Part shown: in pieces, positions 41,206 through 49,881 of the stretch | How positions within the stretch are numbered: the first letter of the stretch is position 1 | Layout: every line of letters begins with the position of its first letter | NCBI RefSeq assembly: GCF_012641365.1 | Contig: NZ_JABAIM010000003.1 | Coordinates: 372,001-436,000, forward strand | DNA: 64,000 bases | Direction: 5' to 3' | DNA from: Leeia aquatica | Lineage (GTDB): Bacteria; Pseudomonadota; Gammaproteobacteria; Burkholderiales; Leeiaceae | Position numbers and translations under genes: made by a program | The notes under the pieces: model-generated | Databases searched by the model: none | What the model saw: only the letters and a program-made list of their open reading frames with translations | Told to the model about the DNA's origin: nothing

Positions 41206-42366
41206 TCAGTCCAGCAAACGAACCCGCCGCCCCGGTGGCGCGGGTTCACGGTCTGGTAGCGGGCCGGTATAGTCAGCCCGCGGCCGGATCGGCTGCCCTT
41301 GCGCCACCTGCTCCAGTGCATGCGCCAGCCAGCCGACGCTTCGCCCCAGGGCAAACAGGGTGAACGCCGCATCCTGCGGCCATTGCCAGTGCCGTGCCAA
41401 GGCCACCAGACCAAAGTCCAGGCTGGGCGGTGCGGCCCCTGCGGCCTGCATCTCCTGCACCAGCTGCACCCCAGCGTCCGACATCGGCAGGGTAGCCAGC
41501 ATCAGGCGTGCCCGCGGGTCGCCTTGCGGGTACAGGGGATGTCCCCACCCCACCGACGCTTGTCCTGCCGCCGCCTGCAACGCCACCCGCCGCGCCACTG
41601 TTTCCGTTGGTAGCTGCGCCCACCAGGTGGCCACCTCACGGGTCGCGCCGCCGTGCCGGGCCCCACTCAGTGCCGCCATCGCCCCCAGCAGTACCGCCGC
41701 CAAATCAGCCCCGGTTGCCGCAATGCAGCGCGCGGTAAAGCTGGAGGGGTTCAGTTCATGGTCAGCACACAGCACCAGCGCCAGCCGGATGGCCTCAGCC
41801 GATTCCGGCCGCTCCCAGGCCTCTGCACACCAGTGGTGCAGGGCGAGCCCTGGGTCGCCCTGCCCCAGCAGTGCTTGGGCCACCGTGCGCACCAAGCCCA
41901 TCGCCGAGACCGGTAGCAAGGAGAACTGCCCCACACAACGCGCCAGTGCCGCCCACACATCCAGCCCCTGCAAGGCGGCTGGAGCACGGCACTGCGCCCA
42001 GTCCTCCCCCGGCACCTGCCACAGCAAACGGGCGACGTCCTCCAGCGTAGCCTGCTGTGCCAGCAGGGTGACCGCACGCCCCCGGTAATACAGCTCCCCC
42101 GCCTGCACCAGCGTCAGCGCGGATTGCAGCACCGGCTGGCCCCAGTCCAGCGAGCGGGCCGCCGCTGCGCGGCCACTGCGCGCCTGCTGCCGTGCACGCA
42201 AGCGCACCAGCTCCTTCACCGCATAGCGGTGATGACGGCCCTGCTCGCGCGGGTGCAGCCAGCCCCGGCTGACGTAGGCGTAGAGGGTGGCACGGCTCAC
42301 CCCCAGCCATGCGGCAGCAGTCTTGGCGTCCAGCCAGTCGGTATCAGGGAGGTCAGGTTGATTCAT
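41206..42366 (-). CDS. Citrate synthase-family protein with N-terminal DNA-binding HTH
   Basis: The 386-residue protein starts with a MerR/excisionase-type HTH (WLDAKTAAAWLGVSRATLYAYVSRGWL, 11-37), followed by a citrate-synthase fold. The catalytic triad positions are kept: H203 (ADHELNPSSFTAR), H238 (SGARHGGA) and D317 (PSLDFGLVAL), with GWGHPLYPQGDPRA at 273-286. It could be an active citrate or methylcitrate synthase fused to a DNA-binding domain, or a regulator that senses acyl-CoA or oxaloacetate. The start MNQPDLPDTDW was chosen over an open but unconserved upstream extension. It diverges from the methyltransferase gene. Confidence 0.85.
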   Translation of the reverse strand: MNQPDLPDTDWLDAKTAAAWLGVSRATLYAYVSRGWLHPREQGRHHRYAVKELVRLRARQQARSGRAAAARSLDWGQPVLQSALTLVQAGELYYRGRAVTLLAQQATLEDVARLLWQVPGEDWAQCRAPAALQGLDVWAALARCVGQFSLLPVSAMGLVRTVAQALLGQGDPGLALHHWCAEAWERPESAEAIRLALVLCADHELNPSSFTARCIAATGADLAAVLLGAMAALSGARHGGATREVATWWAQLPTETVARRVALQAAAGQASVGWGHPLYPQGDPRARLMLATLPMSDAGVQLVQEMQAAGAAPPSLDFGLVALARHWQWPQDAAFTLFALGRSVGWLAHALEQVAQGQPIRPRADYTGPLPDREPAPPGRRVRLLD

Positions 42367-42461
42367 TACATCAAGATTGACCGTTTCCGCAGCGCTGCGC
42401 AATAGTGCGCATGCATGCAACTCCCCGCCCGGGCGGATCCATCGCAATAGGGGATGACATC

Positions 42462-43235
42462 ATGAATTACGATTTTGGTTTAACCGCGACCGACTACGCT
42501 ACCCACCGCGCGGGCTTTCCGCCGGACCTGTTTGCCCGCCTGCAACCTTATGGCATCGGCCTGAAAGGCCAGCGCTTGCTGGATCTGGCAACGGGTACCG
42601 GCACACTGGCCCGAGGCTTTGCCCTGCGCGGCTGCCGCGTCAGCGGGCTGGACATAGCAGCACCCATGATGGCGCAAGCACGCGAACTGGACCAGCGTGC
42701 CGGGGTGGTGGTGGACTACCACCTGGGTCGCGCCGAGGCGACCGGTCTGCCTGAAGGGTCATTTGACGTGGTCACCGCCGGACAGAGCTGGCACTGGTTT
42801 GACGCCCGGCTGGCAACGCAGGAAATTCTGCGTCTACTGCGGCTCGGCGGTGCGGTCCTGATTGCCAGCTTCGACTGGTTGCCGCGCCCGGGCAATCTGG
42901 TCGCCGCCATGGAGGCGCTGGTCAAACAGCATAACCCAGCGTGGGACAAAGATGGTGGTTGCGGCATCCACCCAGGCCGCCTCAACGATCTGCTGGACGC
43001 AGGCTTTGTCGGGCTGGACAGCTTCAGTTTTGATCTGGACGTTCCTTACACGCCCGAGGCCTGGCGTGGTCGCATCCGGGCCAGCGCGGGGGTAGGGGCT
43101 TCGCTGCCACCCGACGCGGTAGCCCGCTTTGACGACGCCCATGCCCTACTGTTACAAGCCCACTTTCCGCAAGCCGTTCTGCAAGTACCCCATCGGGTGT
43201 TTGCCGTCATCGCCCGCAAGCCTTTTGCGACATAA
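42462..43235 (+). CDS. Class I SAM-dependent methyltransferase (UbiE/Methyltransf_11 type)
   Basis: A 257-residue methyltransferase with motif I LLDLATGTGTLARGFALRG, motif II VSGLDIAAPMMAQAREL, and GSFDVVTAGQSWHWFDA, the last common in small-molecule methyltransferases. The substrate is unknown. GGGGA lies before the chosen ATG; the frame is open 19 codons earlier. It is divergent from the HTH/citrate-synthase gene with 95 bp between them, so that protein might regulate it. Confidence 0.85.
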   Translation: MNYDFGLTATDYATHRAGFPPDLFARLQPYGIGLKGQRLLDLATGTGTLARGFALRGCRVSGLDIAAPMMAQARELDQRAGVVVDYHLGRAEATGLPEGSFDVVTAGQSWHWFDARLATQEILRLLRLGGAVLIASFDWLPRPGNLVAAMEALVKQHNPAWDKDGGCGIHPGRLNDLLDAGFVGLDSFSFDLDVPYTPEAWRGRIRASAGVGASLPPDAVARFDDAHALLLQAHFPQAVLQVPHRVFAVIARKPFAT

Positions 43236-43297
43236 ATTCACATCTTTCCGGGCCAGGAACCGCTAAACTGTTAGGGCTCACTTCTGAAAGTTGCCTC

Positions 43298-44743
43298 ATG
43301 CCGTCCGATGAAGCCCTGATGTTTGACTTGGCCCCAGTTTCCTTGTGGCTGGAAGATTTTAGTGCCGTTCACGCTCATTTCCAGCAGCTTCGAAGCAACG
43401 GGGTCACCGACCTGCAAGCCTGGCTGGATGAAGTGCCTGAGCGGCGAACCGAGTGTGCTCGCCGCATTCAGGTACTGAAGGTGAATCAAGCCACCTTGAA
43501 GCTGTTTGAAGCGGACAGTTTCGAACAGCTCACCGCCAATCTGGACCAGGTCTTCCGTAACGGCATGCAGGGCAGCATGTCCGAGCTACAGCAATTGTGG
43601 GACGGCAAGACCACGCTGCACCAGCGCACCATCAACTACACCCTCAGCGGCAAGCCGCTGGACATTCAACTGCAAGCCACCATTCTGCCCGGACATGAGG
43701 CAAACTGGTCACGGGTGCTGTTGTCGATCGAAAACATCACCGCCCTGTGTCAGGCACAAGAGCGGCTGGCACAAAGCGAGGCGTATACCCGGGGCTTATT
43801 CGAGCACTCACCGGTCTCGCTATGGGTGGAAGACTTCAGCGCCGTCAAGATTCTGCTGGATGAAGTGCGTGAAGCCGGTATCACCGATTTCCGGGTGTTT
43901 ACCGATGTGCACCCGGAGTTTGTCGATCGCTGCATGCGCGAGATTCGCGTCAGTGACGTGAACCGACAGACACTGGAGATGTTCTGCGCCCCCGACAAGA
44001 CCACGCTGCTGGCTCGTCTGGGTGATATTTTCCGTGATGACATGCGGCGCAACTTCACTGAACAGCTGATCGACCTGTGGCAGGGCAAGCTGTTCCAGCA
44101 GCGCGAGGTGGTCAACTACGCGCTGGATGGCAGTATCCGCCATATCTACATGCAGTTTTCCGTCTTGCCCGGCTATGAGCGGGACTGGTCACTGGTGCAG
44201 GTGGCGCTGACCGATATCTCCGCCCGCAAGAAGGCAGAAGCCTATCTGGAATTTCTCGGCAAGCACGATGTGCTGACCAAACTGTATAACCGTTCTTACT
44301 ATGCAGACGAGCTGAACCGCCTGCAGCGGCGCGGCCCCTTCCCGGTGACCGTACTGATTGTGGACCTCAATAGTCTGAAGCAGACCAACGACCTGCTGGG
44401 CCATGCCGCTGGCGATGCCTTGCTGCGCCGGGTGGGTGAAGTGTTGAACAAGGCCGTGGACCGGCCTGCTTCTGCTGCCCGTATTGGCGGCGATGAGTTT
44501 GTGCTGCTGTTGCCTGGTACGGATGAGGCGGGCGGTAAAAACATGGTCGAGCAGCTGGACCGGCTGGTCCAGCTCAATAACCAGTTCTACCCCGGCACCC
44601 CCTTGGCACTGTCCATGGGTGTGGCCACCTGCCATGAAGGCGGCCAGCTGGAACAGACCATTCACGAAGCAGACACCCGCATGTACGAAGCCAAGCGGGC
44701 CTACCACAGCGGACTGCAGGATCGGCGAGACGAGACGCCGTAA
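43298..44743 (+). CDS. Diguanylate cyclase with two tandem PAS-like sensor domains
   Basis: The 481-residue protein contains two repeats of the same PAS-like domain, residues about 9-150 and 168-309 (APVSLWLEDFSAV at 12 and SPVSLWVEDFSAV at 171). A GGDEF domain (about 315-475) follows with active-site RIGGDEF at 397-401 and DLNSLKQTNDLLGHAAGD. The inhibitory I-site position reads DRPA instead of RxxD, so product inhibition by c-di-GMP is probably lost. There is no EAL domain and no membrane segment, so it is a cytoplasmic c-di-GMP producer. The start has no clear ribosome site; M8 is an alternative. Confidence 0.92.
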   Translation: MPSDEALMFDLAPVSLWLEDFSAVHAHFQQLRSNGVTDLQAWLDEVPERRTECARRIQVLKVNQATLKLFEADSFEQLTANLDQVFRNGMQGSMSELQQLWDGKTTLHQRTINYTLSGKPLDIQLQATILPGHEANWSRVLLSIENITALCQAQERLAQSEAYTRGLFEHSPVSLWVEDFSAVKILLDEVREAGITDFRVFTDVHPEFVDRCMREIRVSDVNRQTLEMFCAPDKTTLLARLGDIFRDDMRRNFTEQLIDLWQGKLFQQREVVNYALDGSIRHIYMQFSVLPGYERDWSLVQVALTDISARKKAEAYLEFLGKHDVLTKLYNRSYYADELNRLQRRGPFPVTVLIVDLNSLKQTNDLLGHAAGDALLRRVGEVLNKAVDRPASAARIGGDEFVLLLPGTDEAGGKNMVEQLDRLVQLNNQFYPGTPLALSMGVATCHEGGQLEQTIHEADTRMYEAKRAYHSGLQDRRDETP

Positions 44744-44832
44744 GTCTTTGACCGGCGACCCGCAACAAGGGGAAAGTCCAGGCCGATGCTGGCCCGGCAC
44801 GCCCCCGCCGACGGCGCGCCAGCGCCCGTCCA

Positions 44833-45015
44833 CTACTGGGCGGAGGCGATACCCTGCTGCATGGAAGCCGCTTGCTGATCCACCGTCTGCTGCACGCCTT
44901 GCGCCTTTTCCAGCGCCTTGCGATCGCCATCAAACAGCCGGTCTTCCGGCTTTTGCTCACGCTGGCAGCCCGTCAGCAGGGTCAGCACCAGCATACCGCC
45001 CAGTATTGCGCGCAT
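44833..45015 (-). CDS. Small lipoprotein of unknown function
   Basis: A 60-residue protein with a lipoprotein signal (MRAILGGMLVLTLLTGC; lipobox LTGC, lipidated Cys17) and a short charged helical tail rich in Gln/Glu/Lys (EDRLFDGDRKALEKAQGVQQTVDQQ). Mature size is only about 44 residues. It lies 10 bp downstream of aroG and may share its transcript. I do not recognise a named family. Confidence 0.75.
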   Translation of the reverse strand: MRAILGGMLVLTLLTGCQREQKPEDRLFDGDRKALEKAQGVQQTVDQQAASMQQGIASAQ

Positions 45016-45025
45016 CCCGTCCCCC

Positions 45026-46093
45026 TTAACCTACACGCTTCGGCAGCACATCCCGCAAGGTATCCGCTGCCTTGCGGATCATGTCTTCCGTCGTCGCCCA
45101 GTCCACACAGCCATCGGTCACCGAGCAGCCGTACTTCAACTGGCTGAGGTCCGCCGGAATCGGCTGATTACCTGCTTGCAGGTGGCTCTCGATCATCACC
45201 CCGACGATCGAGCGGTTGCCCTCACGTACCTGGTGTACGCAATCGGTCAGTACCAGCGGCTGCAGCTCATATTTTTTATAGGAATTGCCATGTGAGCAAT
45301 CCACCACAATGCTTTGTGCCAGCCCGGCCTTTTTCAGCGCGGTCTCGGCAATCGCCACGCTGACCGAATCATAGTTGGGCCGCCCACCACCACCGCGTAA
45401 CACCAGATGGCCGTAAGCATTGCCGCGGGTGCGGATCACGCTGGAGCGACCCTGGCCATTGATGCCGAGAAAGCTGTGCGGGCTGGCGGCTGACAAAATG
45501 GCATTCACGGCGGCATCGAGCGAGCCATCGGTACCGTTCTTGAACCCGACCGGCGTGGACAGGCCAGACGACATCTCACGGTGGGTCTGCGATTCCGAGG
45601 TCCGTGCGCCAATCGCGGTCCAGGCAATCAGGTCACCCAGGTACTGCGGCGAAATCGGGTCCAGCGCCTCGGTGGCAGCAGGCAGGCCCAGCTCAGCCAC
45701 GTCCAGCAGGAAACGCCGGCCTCGCTCCATGCCTTCTTCGATATGGAAGGAGTCATCCATGCGCGGGTCGTTGATAAAACCCTTCCAGCCGGTCGAGGTA
45801 CGCGGTTTTTCAAAATACACCCGCATCACCAGCAGCAGGGTGTCGCCCACCTCCTCCGCCAGTCGCTTCAGCCGTGCGGCGTATTCGAGCCCGGCTTCCG
45901 GGTCGTGGATGGAACAGGGGCCGACCACCACAAACAGGCGCGGGTCTTGCCGGTCCAAAATACGCTTGAGGTCTTGCCGCCCTTGCGCCACCACCTGCGC
46001 CGCACGCTCGGTCAGCGGTACCCGCTGGTGGATCGACTCCGGCGAGGGCATGTCGTCAAACGACAGGATATTCAGGTTTTCCAGATTCTGCAT
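45026..46093 (-). CDS. aroG: 3-deoxy-7-phosphoheptulonate synthase (DAHP synthase, class I)
   Basis: First step of aromatic amino-acid synthesis, from PEP and erythrose-4-phosphate. The 355-residue AroG/F/H-type enzyme has VVVGPCSIHDPEAGLEYA, VMRVYFEKPRTSTGWKG, GFKNGTDGS, TRGNAYGHLVLRGG and DCSHGNSYKK. Which amino acid inhibits it cannot be read here, so the symbol is for the family. The ATG at 46093 is preferred; a GTG two codons earlier is also possible. The membrane hydrolase gene lies 11 bp upstream. Confidence 0.94.
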   Translation of the reverse strand: MQNLENLNILSFDDMPSPESIHQRVPLTERAAQVVAQGRQDLKRILDRQDPRLFVVVGPCSIHDPEAGLEYAARLKRLAEEVGDTLLLVMRVYFEKPRTSTGWKGFINDPRMDDSFHIEEGMERGRRFLLDVAELGLPAATEALDPISPQYLGDLIAWTAIGARTSESQTHREMSSGLSTPVGFKNGTDGSLDAAVNAILSAASPHSFLGINGQGRSSVIRTRGNAYGHLVLRGGGGRPNYDSVSVAIAETALKKAGLAQSIVVDCSHGNSYKKYELQPLVLTDCVHQVREGNRSIVGVMIESHLQAGNQPIPADLSQLKYGCSVTDGCVDWATTEDMIRKAADTLRDVLPKRVG

Positions 46094-46104
46094 GTTCACT
46101 CACT

Positions 46105-46641
46105 TTACTGCACGGGTGCCGTCTGCTGACGTTTGCGCCAGACCCGACCCACCGCCATCACCAGCAGGCAGGGTAACCACACCCATACCAGCTCACTCAA
46201 AATCACCACCACGCCGCGCGGGCTGAAGAAGCCCACCCCGATCGGCGATACGCGGATCGGTCGCCACGGCAGAAAAAAACGTTCGTTGCTGAATGGGGCC
46301 AGCCAGGCCACGCCCAGCCCCCCGGAGGTCATGGCGTCCAGCACACTGTGCGACAGGCAGCAGACCGTACCGAATCCCCACAGCGCAGCAAAGCCGGCAC
46401 GCTGCCGCAGCAGCCAGGCAAAGACGAAGCCTGCCAGCACCGCAAACAGGATGGAATGGCTCAGCCCCCGGTGCCCCAGCATGTGCTCATATGGGATACG
46501 CAGCACAAAGCTGAGTACATCGGCATCTGGCAGCATGGTCAGCAGCACACCGCCCAACAGGACGCTGCGCTGTGCGGGCAGGCTAGACAGCCAAGGCCGG
46601 AGCGCCAACGCAACAGCGGGATGGGTAAACAGGGTGGCCAT
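46105..46641 (-). CDS. YdjM-type membrane-bound metal-dependent hydrolase (DUF457)
   Basis: A 178-residue inner-membrane protein with the family signature LLTMLPDADVLSF, MLGHRGLSHSILFAVLAG and CLSHSVLDAMTSGGLG: clustered Asp and His residues between four membrane helices. E. coli YdjM is an SOS-induced member; the chemical reaction is unknown. GAGGAA lies 7 nt before the ATG. I saw no LexA box upstream. It is probably the first gene of hydrolase-aroG-lipoprotein. Confidence 0.88.
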   Translation of the reverse strand: MATLFTHPAVALALRPWLSSLPAQRSVLLGGVLLTMLPDADVLSFVLRIPYEHMLGHRGLSHSILFAVLAGFVFAWLLRQRAGFAALWGFGTVCCLSHSVLDAMTSGGLGVAWLAPFSNERFFLPWRPIRVSPIGVGFFSPRGVVVILSELVWVWLPCLLVMAVGRVWRKRQQTAPVQ

Positions 46642-46685
46642 GCCACACTTCCTCAGTAGACGAGCTTACCCTTATAGCATGCCAC

Positions 46686-46718
46686 TGCGGGCTGCGCCAT
46701 GCTCTGGCGCAGCCCGCA
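46686..46718. terminator. Perfect 14-bp hairpin downstream of ppc
   Basis: TGCGGGCTGCGCCA and TGGCGCAGCCCGCA pair perfectly around TGCTC. No T-run follows on either strand. It lies between the palindromic element and the hydrolase gene, where it could end ppc transcription. Confidence 0.6.
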
Positions 46719-46730
46719 GCCGCGCCCCTT

Positions 46731-46872
46731 AAAACCTGACCAAAGCCTCGCGAGCGAGGGTGAGGCAAGGCGAGAACAGCTGAGGAAGCGGAGTTTACTC
46801 GATGTAAATGAGCATTCCGAAGCTGTTTTCAACACCGCATCACCGTCGCGCAGCAGGCTATGGACAGGTTTT
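46731..46872. repeat. 142-bp imperfect palindromic element with terminal inverted repeats
   Basis: The ends are inverted repeats, 15 of 17 matching: AAAACCTGACCAAAGCC (46731-46747) and GGCTATGGACAGGTTTT (46856-46872). The core 46775-46827 is a 53-bp imperfect palindrome: matched blocks AACAGCT, GGAA and TTTAC on the left pair with GTAAA, TTCC and AGCTGTT on the right, separated by symmetric mismatched blocks, around TCGAT. The arms between are partly complementary too, so the whole element can fold as one long interrupted hairpin. Its right end reaches the ppc stop codon. It resembles intergenic repeats or MITE-like elements; copy number cannot be seen from one window. Confidence 0.75.
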
Positions 46873-49631
46873 CAGCCGCTGTTGCGCAACCCTGCCGCCA
46901 CCCCATTAATGGTCTGCAAAATGGCCAGCTTCACCATCGGCTCTTCATCCCCGCCGCGCAAACGCTTGAGCAGGTCCACCTGAATGTGCGACAGCGCGTC
47001 CAGATACGGCAGGCGGGTGTTCAGACTGCGCGCCAGGGTCGGGTTCCCGGCCAGCAGCGCTTCATGCCCGGTGATGCGCAACACAGCAGCAATGGTCCGC
47101 TCGCGTTCCGCCACCAGCGTGCCGAAAACGCGTTGCGACAGCGCCTTGTCAGTCACCAGCTCAGCATAACGACCGGCAATCACCAGATTGGTCTTGGCCA
47201 GCACCTGCTCCATATTGGACAGCACCGTCTTGAAGAACGGCCACTCGCGGTACATCCGGCCCAGCAAAACCCAGCCTTCGTCACCGCGCTGCTCGACGAA
47301 GCGGGCAACGGCACTGCCGAGCCCATACCAGCCCGGAATCATCAGCCGCGATTGTGACCAGCTGAACACCCAGGGGATCGCGCGCAGCGAACTGATGCCC
47401 TTGAAGCCGCCGCGCGCTACCGGGCGGCTGCCAATATTCAGTGCCGCAATCTCGGCAATCGGCGTGGCTTGTGAGAAATAGGTCTCGAAACCCTCGGTTT
47501 CGTACACCAGCCCACGGTAGGCGCGGAATGAGGCATTGGACAACTCGGCCATGGCCTCCAGCCAGCCGGGATCGGTCGGGTCAGTGGGCGGGTGCAGCAG
47601 GCTGGCCTCCAATGAAGCCGTCAGCAGGGTTTCCAGATTGCGGTAGCCAATCTCGGCGTTGGCGTACTTGGAGGCGATCACCTCACCTTGCTCGGTGATG
47701 CGAATCTGCCCGCGCACCGTACCCGCCGGTTGCGCCAGAATCGCCTCATGGCTGGGGCCTCCACCGCGCCCTACCGAACCACCGCGGCCGTGGAACAGGC
47801 GAAGCTTGACCCCTGCGGCATCGCAAACCTGCACCAGCGCCACCTCGGCCTGATACAGCTCCCAGTTGGAGGTCAGATAGCCGCCATCCTTGTTGCTGTC
47901 AGAATAACCCAGCATGATTTCCTGGGTACCGCGCTTGCTGTCCACCAGCGCGCGGTAGAACGGCAGCTCGAACAGGGAGCGCATGATGCCCGCACTGCGC
48001 TGCAGGTCGTCGATGGTTTCGAACAGCGGCACCACCATCAGCTCGGTCTTCGGCGTTGGCAGCAACTGCAGCATGCCGCACTCTTTCTGGATCAGCGCCA
48101 CTTCCAGCACATCCGACGCACTGTTGGCGTTGGAAATGATGCCGTGGACGATGGCATCCTTGCCGAATTGCTGACGAATGTCGCGGATGGCGTCGAAAAT
48201 CGCCAGCTCCTTGGCGGTTTCTTCGCCATAGGCAAAGTAGGGCGAACGCAGCGGGCGGGGTGAAGTCAGCTCACGCAACAACACCCGCAGGCGGGCGGTT
48301 TCGTCCAGCGCCGGGTAGTGCTCCAGCCCGGCAGCCGCCAGCAGCTCGCTGACCACCCGCTCATGCACGCCAGAGTGCTGGCGTACGTCGATGGTCGCCA
48401 GATGGAAGCCAAATATCTGGATCGCCCGCTGCAGACGCGCCAGCGTCCCCTCGGTCAGCCAGCCACTCTGATGCGACTCCAGCGAATGCTCCACCACCGC
48501 CAGATCGGCAAGGAAAGCCGCCGGAGTGGCATACGCTTCCGCCCCTTCACAAAAGGTACGCACCCCATCCAGCCCCAGCGCCAGCGCCTTGGCGGCCAGC
48601 TTTTGCCGGATCGCCATCAGCGCCAGGCGGTAGGGCTCGTCTTTGCGGCTTTCCGGCTGCTGTACCGAGCTGGCGGCCAGTGCAGCCAGATCGTGCGTCA
48701 CGTTGACCTCACGTGAGGACAGCATCAGCCGCGATTCCAGTCGCGACAACAAATCAAAATAATGGCGGAAGGCTACTTCAGCCTGCACCTTGAAGGCGTA
48801 GCGCAGCACTTCGGCGTTGACAAAGGGGTTGCCATCGCGGTCACCGCCAATCCAGCTGCCCATTCGGAAAAAGGCAGGCAGCTCGACTGGGGCACCCAGC
48901 TGCTGGCCGAGCGCTGCTTCCAGATTCTGGTACAGCGCGGGCAACTGCTGCAGGAAGGTGTAATCGTAATAGGCGAGGCCGTTGCGAATCTCGTCGAATA
49001 CCGTCAGCTTGAAGCTGCGAATCTCGGACGACTGCCACAAGGTCATCACCAGGCGACGCAGGGCTGCGGTATTGGCGTCCATCTCCTCTGGCGTCAGCCA
49101 CGGGTTGCTGCGCACGGTCAGCAGGCGGGCGATCTCGCGCTCACAATCCAGCACACTCTTGCGCTGCACTTCGGTGGGGTGCGCGGTCAGCACCGGCGAC
49201 AGCCAGCCATTTTGCAGGAGCTCGAGCACGCTGCCTGGCGTCACTTGTTGCTCCTGCAGCCGCTGCATCACATGCGGCAAGCTGCCGACCTGTGGCGCGG
49301 AGCCTTCAATGCGGTGAATGCGGCGGCGACGGTTGTGGTGCAGGTCTTCGGCAATATTGGACAGGTGGGAGAAGTAGGCGAATGCCCGCACCAGCGCCAC
49401 GGTATTGCCATGCGACAGCTGGGTCAGTTCGGCTTCCAGCGCCGCGCGCTGGGTGGGATCTGCATCCCCCAAGGCATGCGCAGTTTCACGGATGCGGGTA
49501 ATGGTGGCCCCGGTTTCCACCCCTTCCACACAGGCCAGCACTTCCAGCAACAGGCGATCCAGCAGGGCAATATCGTCCTGCAGGGGTCCATCCTTGTCAC
49601 GCCGCAACTTGACTTCTGCTTCTTCCCGCAC
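46872..49631 (-). CDS. ppc: Phosphoenolpyruvate carboxylase
   Basis: The 919-residue enzyme makes oxaloacetate from PEP and bicarbonate to replenish the TCA cycle. Catalytic motifs: VLTAHPTEVQRKS (essential His), GSWIGGDRDGNPFV, GYSDSNKDGG, the glycine loop FHGRGGSVGRGGGP and the C-terminal end GLRNSG. The GTG start is preceded by GGGGGGA. An ATG just upstream is out of frame. It is divergent from hemC across 250 bp. Confidence 0.97.
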   Translation of the reverse strand: MREEAEVKLRRDKDGPLQDDIALLDRLLLEVLACVEGVETGATITRIRETAHALGDADPTQRAALEAELTQLSHGNTVALVRAFAYFSHLSNIAEDLHHNRRRRIHRIEGSAPQVGSLPHVMQRLQEQQVTPGSVLELLQNGWLSPVLTAHPTEVQRKSVLDCEREIARLLTVRSNPWLTPEEMDANTAALRRLVMTLWQSSEIRSFKLTVFDEIRNGLAYYDYTFLQQLPALYQNLEAALGQQLGAPVELPAFFRMGSWIGGDRDGNPFVNAEVLRYAFKVQAEVAFRHYFDLLSRLESRLMLSSREVNVTHDLAALAASSVQQPESRKDEPYRLALMAIRQKLAAKALALGLDGVRTFCEGAEAYATPAAFLADLAVVEHSLESHQSGWLTEGTLARLQRAIQIFGFHLATIDVRQHSGVHERVVSELLAAAGLEHYPALDETARLRVLLRELTSPRPLRSPYFAYGEETAKELAIFDAIRDIRQQFGKDAIVHGIISNANSASDVLEVALIQKECGMLQLLPTPKTELMVVPLFETIDDLQRSAGIMRSLFELPFYRALVDSKRGTQEIMLGYSDSNKDGGYLTSNWELYQAEVALVQVCDAAGVKLRLFHGRGGSVGRGGGPSHEAILAQPAGTVRGQIRITEQGEVIASKYANAEIGYRNLETLLTASLEASLLHPPTDPTDPGWLEAMAELSNASFRAYRGLVYETEGFETYFSQATPIAEIAALNIGSRPVARGGFKGISSLRAIPWVFSWSQSRLMIPGWYGLGSAVARFVEQRGDEGWVLLGRMYREWPFFKTVLSNMEQVLAKTNLVIAGRYAELVTDKALSQRVFGTLVAERERTIAAVLRITGHEALLAGNPTLARSLNTRLPYLDALSHIQVDLLKRLRGGDEEPMVKLAILQTINGVAAGLRNSG

Positions 49632-49790
49632 CTTGCATCCCCCCGATTCTGCGTGATGCGGCCTTGCGGCATCACCACCACGCCCGGTGCCTTTTCGGCA
49701 CCTTCATTACATAAAAAACACCTCTTATGATGTAATCAAACTACAAGCCGTATCTTGACGAAAATATTGCAACGCGGCAAAGGTTTTTTT

Positions 49791-49808
49791 GCTTGCGCCA
49801 GCGCAAGC
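49791..49808. promoter_or_regulatory. Palindrome in the ppc-hemC intergenic region
   Basis: GCTTGCGC-CA-GCGCAAGC is an 8-bp perfect inverted repeat, preceded by seven T. A -10-like TACAAT (49830-49835) lies downstream on the hemC side. It may be an operator; termination is unlikely from this position, upstream of both genes. Confidence 0.4.
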
Positions 49809-49881
49809 CGTTGCCGATTTGCTGCATGGTACAATGAGACTGTCAGTTCACCTTTAACAGTTGATCATCAAGGACTTTTTC

